Below are positions 11,915-24,030 of a DNA stretch of 64,000 nucleotides, one piece after another. The position numbers and the translations under genes are program-made. Position 1 is the stretch's first letter. Each line of letters starts with the position of its first letter. The DNA is taken from NCBI RefSeq assembly GCF_024679095.1, contig NC_066516.1, positions 23,969,218 to 24,033,217 of the forward strand, read 5' to 3'. Source of the stretch: Eriocheir sinensis (lineage: Eukaryota; Arthropoda; Malacostraca; Decapoda; Varunidae). The notes beneath the pieces were generated by a model. It ran no database searches. It was not told the DNA's origin and saw only the letters and a list, made by a program, of their open reading frames with translations.

Positions 11915-12233
11915 AGGGAAACAAGGAGGTAGATATCATGTCGTCACAATGCCCTTTACTGTACGATACCTCCCCCCTTTCCATCTCTCTCTCTCTCCGC
12001 CTCCACCATTGCTTTCCCCTTCAAGACGTCCCAAATACCCCTCCCCCCTTCCTTCCTTTCGTTCCCTTCCTCCTTCTCTTCCTTTAATGTTTCGTCTTGC
12101 CTATTCCCTTCCCTTGATACCTCTGCCTGATATTCTTCAAGTATTGTTCTCCTTCAATGACTCTTTTCCTTTCATCCTTTCTTTTTTTTGTATTATTTTT
12201 CCAGTAGTGAAGAAGTAGATTGAAGTTACGTGA

Positions 12234-12440
12234 TCAATATAATCGGAGTCCGTTCGCTATATAGTCGTCTTGAGCGTTCAGCGGGGACGGTGCGGCGTGA
12301 ATAATGTTGTATTGGTGGGAACCCAAACCACAATCGTCATCATCGTCGTAATCATCTGCCTTTCCTAATCCAGAGAGCAACAAAGGCTTCTCATAAGTTG
12401 TTTTCTTCTTTTTGGTCGGCGGCAAAGACACCCCAACCAA
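12234..12440 (-). other. Open reading segment of balanced composition, possible exon or gene fragment
   Basis: On the minus strand a frame ending in TGA near 12234 reads ...KKKKTTYEKPLLLSGLGKAD, then an acidic Asp run, then ...AQDDYIANGLRLY*. It has mixed amino-acid composition, unlike the simple-repeat frames nearby. It lacks an ATG: a stop lies just upstream of 12440, and the only AG that could serve as acceptor (before the Lys run) has a poor pyrimidine tract. It could be a terminal exon, a decayed gene fragment or chance. I recognise no family. Confidence 0.2.
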
Positions 12441-12659
12441 AATAATTAATCAGAAGGTAAAGAATAGCATTACACAATATTACCCACGTGAACAAACTCC
12501 TTTATTACGTGAAATCAACATATGACAAATAAAAATAGGTAAGGTTTCACTACTCTTCTTGCACGTGAAGGATATTTCATGCCTTTCAGGGCGAAGCAGA
12601 AAACAAGAGATGGGGAGCGCACATGTATCTACTAACGAGAGAATCATGTGAGGCGTGTC

Positions 12660-13960
12660 AAGTTATATCAGAGCTTGTGTCGGCGAGGACCTGTGCCTCT
12701 GCTCTTGCGTGGAAAGGGATGAAACAAGCACGCAACAGGAGAAGGTGGGTTGGTTAGCCTCCTCGCCTTCCCTTGCATCTCCTCCTATTTCTCCTTCTAA
12801 TCATCGGGGACCTGCGACTCTGCTCTTGCCGACACAACCCAGACATGGAGGAAGACGCATCCGAGTTTACCGAGAGTGAGGAGAGGGGTTGAAGAAATAA
12901 ACCACAACAGGAGACCGTTGGTTAGTCTCCTCGCCTACCCTCGCATCTCCTCCTATTTCTCCTTCTAATCATCGAGGACCTGCGACTCTGCCCTTGCCGA
13001 CACAACCCAGATTTGAAGGAAGACGCATTCAAGTTTACCGAGAGTGAGGAGATGGATGGAATGAACGAACCACGGGAGGAGATCATTGGTTGCTCTCCTC
13101 CCCTTCCCTTATATTCTTTCCCGGAGCTCGTGGTGGTGTTGGAAGACAAATTCGAGTTTACTGGGAACGAGGGAAGGGAGGGAATAAACGAATACCAAGA
13201 GGAGATCATTGGTTAGGCTCCTCTTTTTCCCTTGCCTCTCTTCCTATTACTCGTACACATTAGAACCAGAGCTCGTGGTGGTGTTGAAAGACGAATTCGA
13301 GTTTACTGGGAACGAGGGAAGGGAGGGAATAAACGAATACCAAGAGGAGATCATTGGTTAGGCTCCTCTTTTTCCCTTGCCTCTCTTCCTATTACTCCTA
13401 CACATTAGAACCAGAGCTCGTGGTGGTGTTGAAAGACGAATTCGAGTTTACTGGGAACGAGGGAAGGGAGGGAATAAACGAATACCGAGAGGAGATCATT
13501 GGTTAGGCTCTTCTTTTTCCCTTGCCTCTCTCCCTATTACTCCTACACATTAGAACCAGAGCTCGTGGTGGTGTTGAAAGACGAATTCGAGTTTACTGGA
13601 AACGAGAGAAGGGAGGAAATAAAGGAATACCAAGAGGAGATCATTGGTTAGGCTCCTCTTTTTCCCTTGCCTCTCTCCCTATTACTCCTACACATTAGAA
13701 CCAGAGCTCGTGGTGGTGTTGAAAGACGAATTCGAGTTTACTGGAAACGAGAGAAGGGAGGAAATAAAGGAATACCAAGAGGAGATCATTGGTTAGGCTC
13801 CTCTTTTTCCCTTGCCTCTTTTCCTATTACTCCTACACATTAGAACCAGAGCTCGTGATGGTGCTGGAAGACGCATTCGAGTTTACTGGGAACGAAGGAA
13901 GGAAGGGAATAAAGGAACCACAGGGGAAGATCACTGGTTAGCTTCCTCCCCTTCCCTGGC
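12660..13960. repeat. Satellite-like array, 145-bp unit with longer diverged edge units
   Basis: The box GGAGATCATTGGTTAGGCTC begins at 13201, 13346, 13491, 13636 and 13781, exactly 145 bp apart. A related box lies near 13926. Upstream versions begin near 12739, 12909 and 13077, spaced about 168-170 and 124 bp, and lack parts of the core. Each unit carries TTCGAGTTTACTGG and CTCGTGGTGGTGTTG. The central copies are nearly identical, so they were homogenised recently. Since 145 is not a multiple of three the array cannot encode a repeated protein in one frame. Confidence 0.92.
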
Positions 13961-15200
13961 TTCTCTTCCAATTACTATTTCCACTCATCAGTACAGCTAC
14001 CATCATCTTCATCGGTCTTCTCATCGCCCATCATATTCCTGTCATCTTCCTTCTCCTCTCCTATCCCCCCCTCCCTCCTTCCCCGTCATGATTCCGCCCA
14101 CCCCCACAGGAAGTATTGACGTGGATGGGCTTCAGGTAATCCCACAAAGACTGAGTGAAAGGTGCACGAGGGGAAGGAACGGAGAGGTCTCTCGCTGGAG
14201 TTGGTACGGTCCAGAATTACGACTAATCCATCGACCAAAAATTTTTGCTTTTACACGCCAAATCTTTTCCTCTGGCGTCGTAAATTCCGGATGGGTGAGC
14301 GAGAAGGCAAAGGAGCGGGCGGGGAGGAGCATGAAAGGCACGGAAATGCAGCCTCAGGTCCTCTTATTGACGTATATTTCTTAAGGTTCAGGTAGTGAAA
14401 CGCGAAAACCGGTCACCGTAGAGTTTCGCCGCACATCTCGACGCGGCAAAATATTATGCTTCTAGAAATGATGGAGGATGCGTTATGACCATGACTTTCT
14501 GGATACCACGAATCAGCTTTGAAGTATTCTGCATTCCCATAATACGAGTGAGTGCCAGAGATACAATTCCTCAACGCCGCAACAACTACTTCCATCACTA
14601 CTTCTTACAACTCTAATATACCAACATGGTGTCACAAATACATAGCCCACCGCCGCCATACATTTCCCCATTTACTACGCTATTTACACCACTGATACAC
14701 ACAGCCAATACAGCCGCCGCCACATACTTCCTCACCATCTACGGCTGTCGATATAAATTCCGGTTCTCCCTTCCCGCCTGAGGCAGCGCCCGCCCGATAG
14801 CAGCTCTGTTCACCCTTACAAAGGCCGCAGGTAAGATCATTTTCCGCTCAGTCAACACGCCGCAGCCAGGCCCGAGTTTCGCCCTTTCCCCTTAGTTCTT
14901 TCCCTCTCTCGGGTACTCGAATATTCATGAATTTTTATTATGAAAGGTCCTCAGGCTTGCTTCTGCGGTATAATGCATGACCGCACTTATGCACTTTTCC
15001 TTCTTTACCAAAGCTTCTCCTTTTCTCCTCCGCCAAGTCCCACAGCATCCCATTTGGTAGTCAGCAGTTCCTCGGTGAGTGCCAACAAACCTTAAGTGTC
15101 CGTCTACTCTGGTTATTTGTGTTCGGGTCGTGTGATTTGTTCACCTCGATTCTACATACTATAAGTGCTAGAGGGTTTTCATACATTCTAAAGCTTCGAA
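13961..15200. other. Unique sequence, no supported gene
   Basis: Non-repetitive DNA. An open frame runs out of the 145-bp array to 14384, but it has no domain, and its start lies in the array. 14640-14900 has several CpGs but no exon evidence. Confidence 0.45.
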
Positions 15201-15209
15201 GTATGGCAG

Positions 15210-15305
15210 TGTGAAATCAGTAACTACCGTACTCAAATATATACGTTTACAGTTCGAAATCAGTTACTACCGTACTCATATAAATACGTTTAGAGTTTCA
15301 AATCT
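15210..15305. repeat. 43-bp tandem duplication
   Basis: AAATCAGTAACTACCGTACTC at 15214 is repeated with one change at 15257, followed in both copies by an ATA.ACGTTTA.AGTT word. Confidence 0.85.
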
Positions 15306-15414
15306 AACGCAGTATTTCAAAATGGTATTGGCAGTCAGGGTGAAAGACGACTTTAGAAGATATGTACAGTAACTTGGGATACGCCGCCCTCACACATCTC
15401 AGCAACTATTGTGG

Positions 15415-15660
15415 CGGGACTCTCAATGTTTCAGCATGTATCGTCGCTGGTCTCTCAATGTTTCAGCATGTATCGTCGCTGGTCTCTCAGTGTTTCAGCA
15501 TGTATCGTCGCTGGTCTCTCAGTGTTTCAGCATGTATTGTCGCTGGTCTCTCAGTGTTTCAGCATGTATTGTCGCTGGTCTCACAGTGTTTCAGCATGTA
15601 TCGTCGCTGGTCTCTCAATGTTTCAGCATGTATCGTCGCTGGTCTCACAATGTTTCAGTA
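15415..15660. repeat. 32-bp minisatellite, about 7.5 copies, open in three frames
   Basis: The unit is TTTCAGCATGTATCGTCGC followed by TGGTCTCTCAATG or the TCAGTG variant, exactly 32 bp long. Because neither the unit nor its junctions create a stop in any of the three plus-strand frames, three overlapping open frames of 87-99 codons result, each cycling through the same 32-residue repeat (96 bp). That is a property of the unit and not evidence of a gene. Confidence 0.95.
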
Positions 15661-16011
15661 AATATTTTCGCTAGTATCTAACACTTAAACTAGAAAATGG
15701 ATTGATAGAGTATGGAACTGGTGCACAACATATGACTAGGAGCATTAATCAAGTGAAATGCACGTATAATTTTCTCGAGTTCCTGGTGTTTGTAAAGAGC
15801 ACAGATCCTTGACGTCGAATGCAATTACAGAACACACACATGCTCGACGCCTTGCTACCACGTGACGGTGACAGATGGCTAGAGATCGCAACCCTAAAGG
15901 TAGCAAACACTTCATGCTGCCGAGGCCACGATGGTTTGTAAATATTCATTCAGTCAATTTTGAGTCGCTCCAAACCTTATATACACTCTTTGCGATCACT
16001 GTGAAAGGTGT

Positions 16012-16013
<2 letters not shown>

Positions 16014-16104
<91 letters not shown>
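16014..16104. repeat. (GT)n microsatellite
   Basis: Perfect GT tract of about 45 units. Confidence 0.97.
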
Positions 16105-16105
<1 letters not shown>

Positions 16106-16374
16106 CACAGGCTCGTGACCCATAGCTAAACGCGTCACATACATAAATCAGCGAACCTTCACGACCTCTCTCACAGCACTACCCACTCGCCACGTCCCCC
16201 CCACCCAACCCCCCCCCCCGTCCCCGCCCACGTGACGTACTCCTGGCCCCAAATCATAAAGGCGAGGCACCGCGAGGGGATCGGGCGAGTCTCCAGTACT
16301 AGCGTGTGGGGCGTCCTGGCTCACCACACTTGCCCCGCGATCAATAGCACTAAAGGACAACACGAAACGCTCAC

Positions 16375-16378
<4 letters not shown>

Positions 16379-16414
<36 letters not shown>

Positions 16415-16497
16415 GCAACGCGGCGATTACGTAACCAGAGCAGCGTCAGGTGTCAGGTGATGTAAGGCCGGTGCGGTTACTCTCACAATCACACTCA

Positions 16498-16559
<62 letters not shown>
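16379..16559. repeat. Two (CA)n tracts
   Basis: CA tracts at 16379-16412 and 16499-16559, separated by 86 bp of unique GC-rich sequence. Confidence 0.95.
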
Positions 16560-16560
<1 letters not shown>

Positions 16561-17206
16561 CAGTCACAGTCACACACGCTTACACAAACAGGATTTAATT
16601 TGTTTTTTACCACCAAATGAAATCGTGCGTGCTAAAAGTATACGGAACTTTAATACGGAACTTCATTAAAGAATATAAAATGAATATGTGATGAAAAAAG
16701 ACATTACGAATTTATACAAGCATATATAAACGATGTAAATAAGAAAACAAACACATACACACACACACACTCACACAAACAAACAAACAAACACTGAGTC
16801 GGCCCCGTCAAGTCCCGCCACACGCTACACTTCGCCACAAAACTTTGCCGAAAAGGCCACACTCTTTTATCCTCTTCTCAAAGGAACAAAACGCCGCTGC
16901 ATTTGCCGCACAATGGCCCGGCGGAGGAGCGCTATCAGAAGGTAAACAGGCTCCTCCGCGGCCAGAAAATCGAGACAACAGAGCAGCAGCGCCTGTTCCC
17001 GCCCCTCGCGCCGCCCTCCCCGTCATTGCTCAACATTGTAGGCACGCATCAGAAAGCAAGCACACAAACAAATCCACACACAAAACCCATGTAAGTAAGA
17101 AAGATATGCACATGTGTAACGCTCCGCAAGCCCTCTGAAGTGATATTTCTGGGAAGGATAATGAGGAAAGAAAAAAACTGAGCAATAATATGACAGGAAT
17201 CGCGTC

Positions 17207-17208
<2 letters not shown>
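16560..17208. other. Unique sequence, no supported gene
   Basis: AT-rich to about 16800, with a short (CAAA)n at 16780-16793. Then GC-rich DNA with overlapping open frames on both strands (16808-17138) that have no recognisable domain. Confidence 0.45.

Positions 17209-17272
<64 letters not shown>
17209..17272. repeat. (CA)n microsatellite
   Basis: Perfect CA tract of about 32 units. Confidence 0.97.
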
Positions 17273-17273
<1 letters not shown>

Positions 17274-18840
17274 CAAAACAACATCAACACAACCGCCTCG
17301 CGCGCTGCCTCAAGCCAAAAGAGACAGTTACAGGTACAGAAGAGGTGAGGTCCTCTAGAAAAGGTTGAAGAGGGAGGCCTCGGCTCTCCACACGGCCAAG
17401 CCACCACGGCGCCACTTGACACACAAACCTTATTATTTTATTTTCCTTCTACGTCAGCACCACCACCACAGCCACGACACAATCACAATCACGGCTACCG
17501 CCACTCCCTTCTCTATGCTCCCTTGTCCCTCCAAATCCAGTAGTCAATGCGACGCTAAGTTTTCTGAAGTTTCTCCTTTAACAATCTATAGATGAGTAAT
17601 GGTCAATCGCCCTGGGGAGTCGGTCACCCTACTCTCCACTCTCCGCTTGTAACATAACCGATCTAAACTTTGAGCAAAGCCAAACTATACCAGTAATACA
17701 AACGTGTGCTGCCCTAGAGCGGAGGAAACTTTTCTTATGAATAAGCAATCATATTCCTCTGACTGTACCAGATGCGACACACACAGCTGGCTTCCTTCTG
17801 TTCTTATGTGTGCATTGCAAAATAGTCGCTTTAGCAGGAGTGCCATTATACTGGACTAGTTACCGTCTAGTGGCCCATGAATATTAGGCACAGTGGTCTT
17901 GCGAGCTAAGTTAATTAAGTGAGTTTGAAGGCAAAGGTAACAGACGCATCATGAAGCGCAGGGGAAGCAGAGTCATGCATACACACACAAAGGTTCACCG
18001 CCAGCCGGAAAAAGGTGGATCGGAAACCACTCGCCATCAACTTCACGTCTTTCCTAATCGCTGCCTTTCGATAATTTCTTGTGTATTTTAGGTTGAAAAT
18101 GTCAAGTGAACGAGAAATGCTGCTGGGGTCAACAACCTATATAACCAATGTAGGTAGTTCTATATTTCACTGACACGCTGCATTAGTTAAGCGGGAATAC
18201 GTTAATTTGCGGCATTTGCGGGAATGGGTGAATCTTTCCAGACCGACTTACTGCGCTGATGATACAGGAAGTGTATTTAACAGGACCAAATAAACTATTG
18301 CCAAATTAACATTACTTCCACATATATCCATAACTGCAAAAAACATAACTATTGAAAAAAATATATATATAAACATGATAACATAACTAAACATAGCTAA
18401 CATAACATAACTAACAGAACTAAACATAACAGCACTAAACTCATACGACAGACAATGCAGCGCAGAGGAAATTCAAACACTCACACATTTTTTGAGGCTG
18501 ATAAGCGTGAGGCGCCACTGAGTGAGGAGAGGGCGATCAAAGGCTCCTCTAGGCGGGAAAAAGAGAACATCAATAAAACAGACGGCAGATAAAAAGGAAC
18601 AAGATTGAAGGAGCAAAGCCAATTACCCTGCACACCTCAGTAGCCATAGGATCGGGGGCGGGATGATTTCCACACTGCGTGAAAGGTAAATCCACTTTCC
18701 TCGTATTATCGTCCCTCCCCGCGCCCGAGCAATCATCCCTTTTCTTCCTCGTGCCCGCCCTTAAAAACATTCCCTCGGATGAACCGGGAAAAATTCGTTT
18801 GATCGCGTGAACTGTGAAGGTCCTGACAGTCCTCACATTT
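17273..18840. other. Unique sequence, no supported gene
   Basis: One of the longest stretches without strong repeats. 18365-18440 is a degenerate (TAACA)n-type repeat. The short open frames (17365-17595 plus, 18570-18836 minus) lack domains and convincing splice sites. Confidence 0.5.
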
Positions 18841-19340
18841 TACTACCTACTTAAACGAAAGGAGGGAAAGGTGAAAAGAAGGAAGGACAGGAGGGAAAGT
18901 ATGAGAGGAGAAAGGAGAAAAGGAGGGATGGAAAAAAAATAAGACTGTAAAAGAAGAAAGGAAGAAAAGGATGAAAAAATAAATGAAGTGAGGGAGGGAA
19001 ATATTAGAAGATTAAGGAAACTCGAGGGAAATCATATGAAGGAGGTAGAAGAGGAAGAAAAAAGAAAATAAGAGATGAAAGAAAGGGTAAAAAAAAGCGA
19101 TGGGGAGCGAAGGAAAGGACGAAGACAAAGAAAATATAGAAGAAGAGGGAGGGATGAAGAAGGCGATAACGTAAACAACGCAAAACGGAGGGAGGAAGGA
19201 GGAGGGGAGAGACAGAGCAGCGGAGGAGAAAGAGGGAAGAATGGAGGAAACTGTGGCGAAGAATACCTCCAGCAGGGGAGCTCTAATGCGGGAGGCAAAC
19301 ATCAGCGGGAGGAGAAAAGGGAGAGGAGAAGATGAGAAGT
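18841..19340. repeat. Purine-rich low-complexity region
   Basis: G/A-dominated DNA with GGAGGAAGGAGG-type words and no exact period that I can define. Confidence 0.7.
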
Positions 19341-19399
19341 GAGAGGAAGGAAGATGTTGATGGTGGGTGTGAGGTGTTTAGAATAGGGATGGAAGTGAG

Positions 19400-19830
19400 T
19401 GGTGGTGGTGACTGGTGGTGACTGGTGTTGACGATTATGCGAAGTGGTGTTGGTGTTATTAGTGATGACTACGAGAAAAAGGTGATGAAAACGCGAAGAA
19501 TAAGTGGTGATGAAGGTACTTTTCAGGGTGTTAGTGGTGTTAGAAGTGGTGATTATAGTAAGGAACTGTAAGGAAGTGGTGTTGGTGTACTGGTGATGAC
19601 TAAGAGAAAAAGGTGATAAAAAACGCGAAGAATAAGTGGTGATGAAGGTACTTTTTTGGGTGTTAGTGGTGTTAGAAGTGGAAATTATAGTAAGGAAGTG
19701 TAAGGAAGTGGTGTTGGTGTACTGGTGATGACTGGGAGAAAATGAGACTGGTGTTTCTTCAAGGTGTTAGTAGTGTTGTAAGTGGAAGTTATAGGTTTCG
19801 AGGTGGTGTTAGCTAAGTGTTGACGGTGTT
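19400..19830. repeat. About 131-bp tandem repeat, three copies, followed by GTG-rich DNA
   Basis: GTGATGACT begins at 19462, 19593 and 19725 (131 and 132 bp apart), each preceded by GAAGTGGTGTTGGTGT. The first two copies also share ACGCGAAGAATAAGTGGTG and GTGATGAAGGTACTTTT. The third copy is truncated internally. GGTGGTGATG-type low-complexity DNA continues to about 20070. Confidence 0.88.
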
Positions 19831-20430
19831 ACAGGTGCGTGGTGTTAGGGAATGATGATGACGATACTGCTGCTGGCGTAAATGGCGTAGGTCAGTCAGT
19901 GGTGATGGTGATGCAGCTGTGTTGTTGTTATAGATGGGTGCTGTTAGTGTGTGGTGACGGAGAGCTGGTGTCAATGGCGGATGTCAGTGGTGGTGGTGAT
20001 GATGGCGGCGTAAGTGTCGTGTTACTGGTGATGGTGATGGTCAGATGGTGGTGGTGTCGGTGGTGCCTCGACAATGGGTGGGGAGAGGGGGGTTTAGTTA
20101 AGGGGAAGGTGAGTAGAGGAAAGGGTAGGAGAGGGGAGAATGCAAGGAGGAGGAGGAGGAGGGGTGGGGGTTGGGGGTTGGGGGGCAGGTCATCACTCGT
20201 CATCAGCAGGTGAGGAGCAGACGGACGGTCGATACAGGTGTGTGTGTGAGCGACAGGTGGATGGAGAGGCCAGTCATCTACCTCCCCCATCCAACTACTC
20301 CTACAGCCCCATCCTCATCCTTACCTTCCTCTCCCGCTAACCAGCCTACTCTCTCTCTCTCTCCATCACCCTTTCCCTCTCCCTCTCTCTCCATCTCGAC
20401 CTAGGTATTATCGTCTTTACTGTTATCTAT

Positions 20431-20523
20431 TATGGGAGCGGTGAGTAGCGGGCCTTTTTTTTTTTTTGTACTCTTTTTGTTGCCTTTGAGCCGTGGCCTT
20501 TAATGTAAAAAAAAAAAAAAAAA
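20431..20523 (+). mobile_element. LINE 3' tail copy, second subfamily
   Basis: GGGAGCGGTGAGTAGCGGGC, a T run, GTACTCTTTTTGTTGCC, TTGAGCCGTGGCCTTTAATG and a poly(A) of about 18 match the tail of the LINE at 36815-38536. They match the inverted copy at 44089-44230 even better. Only the final roughly 90 bp are present. Confidence 0.75.
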
Positions 20524-20799
20524 GATATCTGCATCATTGTTTCATTAAAGTCATCCAACATAGTAAAAGCCTTCCTGCAGTAGTTTGAGCGAAAGTTATG
20601 TTATCCTTTAAAACTCGCATTGAAAGCTTCTTTGTCGCGAGAGGTTTTAACTGACTCTTTCAATACGTACATACAGTAATGCTTTAATCTAATCTGCATG
20701 TCAATGGAATGCTTGACGAGTAAGTAAATCACTAAAACAAGCAGCCTCGTTCACAGATACCATGTTCTTTGCTACTTACTTTTATATGTTTTCATGCTT

Positions 20800-21050
20800 C
20801 CTCCTTCTCCTCCTTCTCCTCCTCCTCCTCCTCTTCCTTTTTCTCCTTCTCCTCCTCCTACTCCTCCTCCTCCTCTTCCTCTTTCTCTTCCTCCTTCTCT
20901 TCCTCCTTCTTTTCCTCCTCCTCTTCCTCTTCTTCCTCCTCTTCCTGCTCTTCCTACTCTTCCTCTTCCTGCTCTTCCTGCTCTTCTTACTCTTCCTCTT
21001 CCTGCTCTTCCTGCTCTTCCTGCTCTTCCTACTCTTCCTCCTCCTGATGA
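20800..21050. repeat. (CCT)n/(CTT)n pyrimidine microsatellite region
   Basis: CTCCTT, CTCTTCCT and CTGCTCTTC units make about 250 bp of almost pure pyrimidine. The last third has a hexamer-like CTCTTC/CTGCTC periodicity. Poly-Leu, poly-Ser and poly-Arg frames cover it on all readings and are artefacts. Confidence 0.93.
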
Positions 21051-21443
21051 TTAATAACCACCGTCCTTCACCATGACACACCCTCTTTCTACTACAGCTC
21101 AGCACCGATCCACCCAACCCCACCCACATCCGCCCCCACATCCACACTCACTCAGACGCCCCCACCCCGCCCACCACACACACACATCTCTCAGCCACGT
21201 TAGCATCATAACAACTCCTTTTCCTCCTTCCTCGGCGGACATCTTGGTCCTCGTCTAAGGTGTTAATTAACGCGGAGTACCTAACGCAGCGCCTGGGGGA
21301 GGGGGAGGGGGGGGGCGTGTTTCCCGGCGTGGCAGCTGTCATCGCGGTGGGGCGTCACGACAGCCGCATTCACGGCGACTTAACGATGTGTGTGTTCGTC
21401 CCCTACAGCGGCACCACAGGGATGAGACGCCCCCCGCCCCCCC

Positions 21444-21448
<5 letters not shown>

Positions 21449-21493
<45 letters not shown>

Positions 21494-21619
21494 CGGTGTG
21501 ACAGGCCAAATATGTTGCAAGTAATATTTTTTAAGCAAGTTTCATTTAACGTTCAGAATACATTTTAAAAACGACCCGAGAGTATTACTGCAAGATTCCC
21601 CTCAGACTCTTTGGCTCGC

Positions 21620-21691
<72 letters not shown>
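21449..21691. repeat. (CT)n and (GT)n microsatellites
   Basis: CT tract at 21449-21490 and perfect GT tract at 21620-21691, separated by 129 bp of unique DNA. Confidence 0.95.
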
Positions 21692-21702
<11 letters not shown>

Positions 21703-23139
21703 ACTCCCACATAGCTTGATCCTCTAAGCCACGCCGCTCCTCATATTGCATAATAATATAACGAAATCATTTCACGTCGACACTCGCAAACGGTGGCAGA
21801 AACTTTGCAATTCGTAATATCGACACACTTCATTTTTTCGCAGAATTTTCAAGCAGCTGCGTTTGTATCTGACGGCGACCCACCAGCGTCTCAGGGCCCG
21901 CCGGCATGACGCTGCTGCTTCTGCTACTGCTTTTGGGCGCCGTGGCTCGCCGGGGGTGGACACTTAGCCGCGCATGGACACCCGCGCCCATGGGGGTTCA
22001 CAGGGAGGGGCAGGACACACTTTCCCTTTATAATTGGCTTCTTTCTCGTTACCTTTTCCCTTATAAGATGCAAATAATGGTCTGACTTGCTGCATCTCCC
22101 ACAACAGAGCCACCAAAACGCAAGTAAATTATACCAAGGACACCAGACCGCGCCTCCACTCATGCTGATGACGGTGAAAAACCTGCTGTGGGGACGGGGA
22201 ACGCAAACAGAATATACGGAGGGGAAGAGAGAGGAAGATAGAGCAGGAAGGAAAAGTAGGTTGGAAAGTTTCGTTTAGTCGGCGCAACATCTGTGGTCAT
22301 ATGCCGGAGAGAGACAGAAGGGGAAGGAATTATAGAAGGGAAAGGAAGGAAGAAAAGGTGTGGTGAGGGACGTAAAGGGGGAGAAAGGACACAGCGCTTT
22401 CCAGGAAGATGATGCGACGATATTAAAAATCTTAAGTGTGTGAAGCAGGGTAATAATGAAGGCGGGGAGGGAAGTGTTTGAAGGGAGCCAGAGTGGTGAG
22501 GCAGCACTGAGCCTCAAGCATGCAGGGCCTCATGAAACACAAGCGACGCTGAAATTCATGGAGGCCAGAAAATAGGAAATAAAACGACGGCCCAACGCAA
22601 CGCCACACGAGGGTCAGGCAGCATGAGAAAAGCCACAGCGCCATAAATGGAAATATTTACCGTGGAAATTGGAAAACAAAGGTGCATTCGAACCACTGTG
22701 AGCGGCATGAATAAAGAGCGATAATTTACGAAACGACGGGGCCTGTGCGGGGGACTGCCGCCCCTACCATAACCGCCGGTGCTCCCTCAATGCATTATTT
22801 CCTGTCCATGTCTGCGAAACGCGGATTACAGCTGCAAATAATGTGAGTTATGGCTTCATTACCCTACAAATGAAACAGCTGTCACGCATAAATTGGACGG
22901 GAAATTATTTAAAATCGGACTCGGCGACACACCCCTCGCCTTACAAGAGGGGGGCAGGCAACACAGTGACGGTGGGCTCAGGAGAGGGGAAACACACCGT
23001 AAGGCAACAGTGTATCGCAGCGTTCATCAACACTCCTAACTTCTAAGGCTAGCACAAAAACACAAAAATAGCACTAAACACTCCCTCTCAGGACGGCCAC
23101 ACATGTCCCTTTAATACAGCCACAGCCTTCCTTTAAAAT
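21692..23139. other. Unique sequence, no supported gene
   Basis: Non-repetitive, with a purine-rich part at 22190-22460. Several open frames of 60-115 codons exist on both strands. None shows a domain or credible exon boundaries. Confidence 0.45.
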
Positions 23140-23310
23140 GGTTGCAGCACACTTCTCTCCTCCCCAAAACATCGCCACAGCTTCCCCTCACAGCCGCCTC
23201 ACACTTCTCTCCTCCCCAAAACATCGCCACAGCTTCCCCTCACAGCCGCCTCACACTTCTCTCCTCCCCAAAACATCGCCACAGCTTCCCCTCACAGCCG
23301 CCGCACACCT
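23140..23310. repeat. 52-bp minisatellite, about 3.2 copies
   Basis: ACACTTCTCTCCTCCCCAAA begins at 23149, 23201 and 23253, each followed by ACATCGCCACAGCTTCCCC and TCACAGCCGCC. The copies are almost identical. Confidence 0.95.
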
Positions 23311-23584
23311 CCCCGCAGCGCCGCACACCCTCCTGCTCCACTCATCCGCCTCTTCGCACGCAATATCGTCAAGTAAAATTGGTGCCTGCAAACTTTCCCT
23401 GCGGAGCCTCAGCCACTTCAGCCCGTGTACAGGGAAACTTTCTTGTCCGACGACCTTCATACGCTTGTCTTTGGATACTTCGAGGGAGCCTTAAAAATAT
23501 TGTTACTTCAGCCAAACAAAGAAGAAACAGTAAAGTGGTATCTCTAATCAGCAACCACCAGTGTGTAATATCGACGTGACACAC

Positions 23585-24030
23585 AATAAGACGGTGCTGT
23601 GTTGTGTATTAACTAACCACCTAACAAACAAACTAACAAACTAAATAACAAACTCAACTAACTGGCTTGCACATCTGACAAGTTTTCGCATTCAAGAACA
23701 TAATATCCTTCAAATAAACTCAATTTCACTTCACCCCCTGAATAATAACATATCTTTATACAGTTTAATCCATTCCAGCCTTAAATACAGACTTAGAGTT
23801 ATATGGTTGTGGGCGTCTGATGTAAAGAATATGACGGAGCTGTGATGTGCATGGAGAGACTAACTGGTTTGCACACCCGAAACAAGCTTTCTCAATCAAC
23901 AGCATAACATCATTCCTCAAGTAAACTAATTTATCTTCGCCTTCTGAATAATAATGTCTTTTCATATAATTTAACCCATTCCAGCCTCAGACTCAGAACT
24001 ACATGGATTCTGATGTCTGGTGTTAGATTA
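23585..24030. repeat. Diverged tandem duplication, unit about 204 bp
   Basis: TAACTGG[CT]TTGCACA occurs near 23659 and 23863. [AT]TTTAA[CT]CCATTCCAGCC occurs about 204 bp apart near 23765 and 23969. CTGAATAATAA falls between them in both copies, and a third partial copy of the TTCTGATGTCTGG/GCGTCTGATGT end follows. Identity is roughly 70-75 % by eye, so this is an old duplication. Confidence 0.8.

Noticed and set aside
12660..13960. CRISPR-like or protein-coding repeat array
   Set aside because: The whole 145-bp unit is repeated with no unique spacers, there are no cas-like genes, and the unit length is not a multiple of three.
15415..15660. CRISPR array
   Set aside because: The 32-bp units abut each other without spacers.
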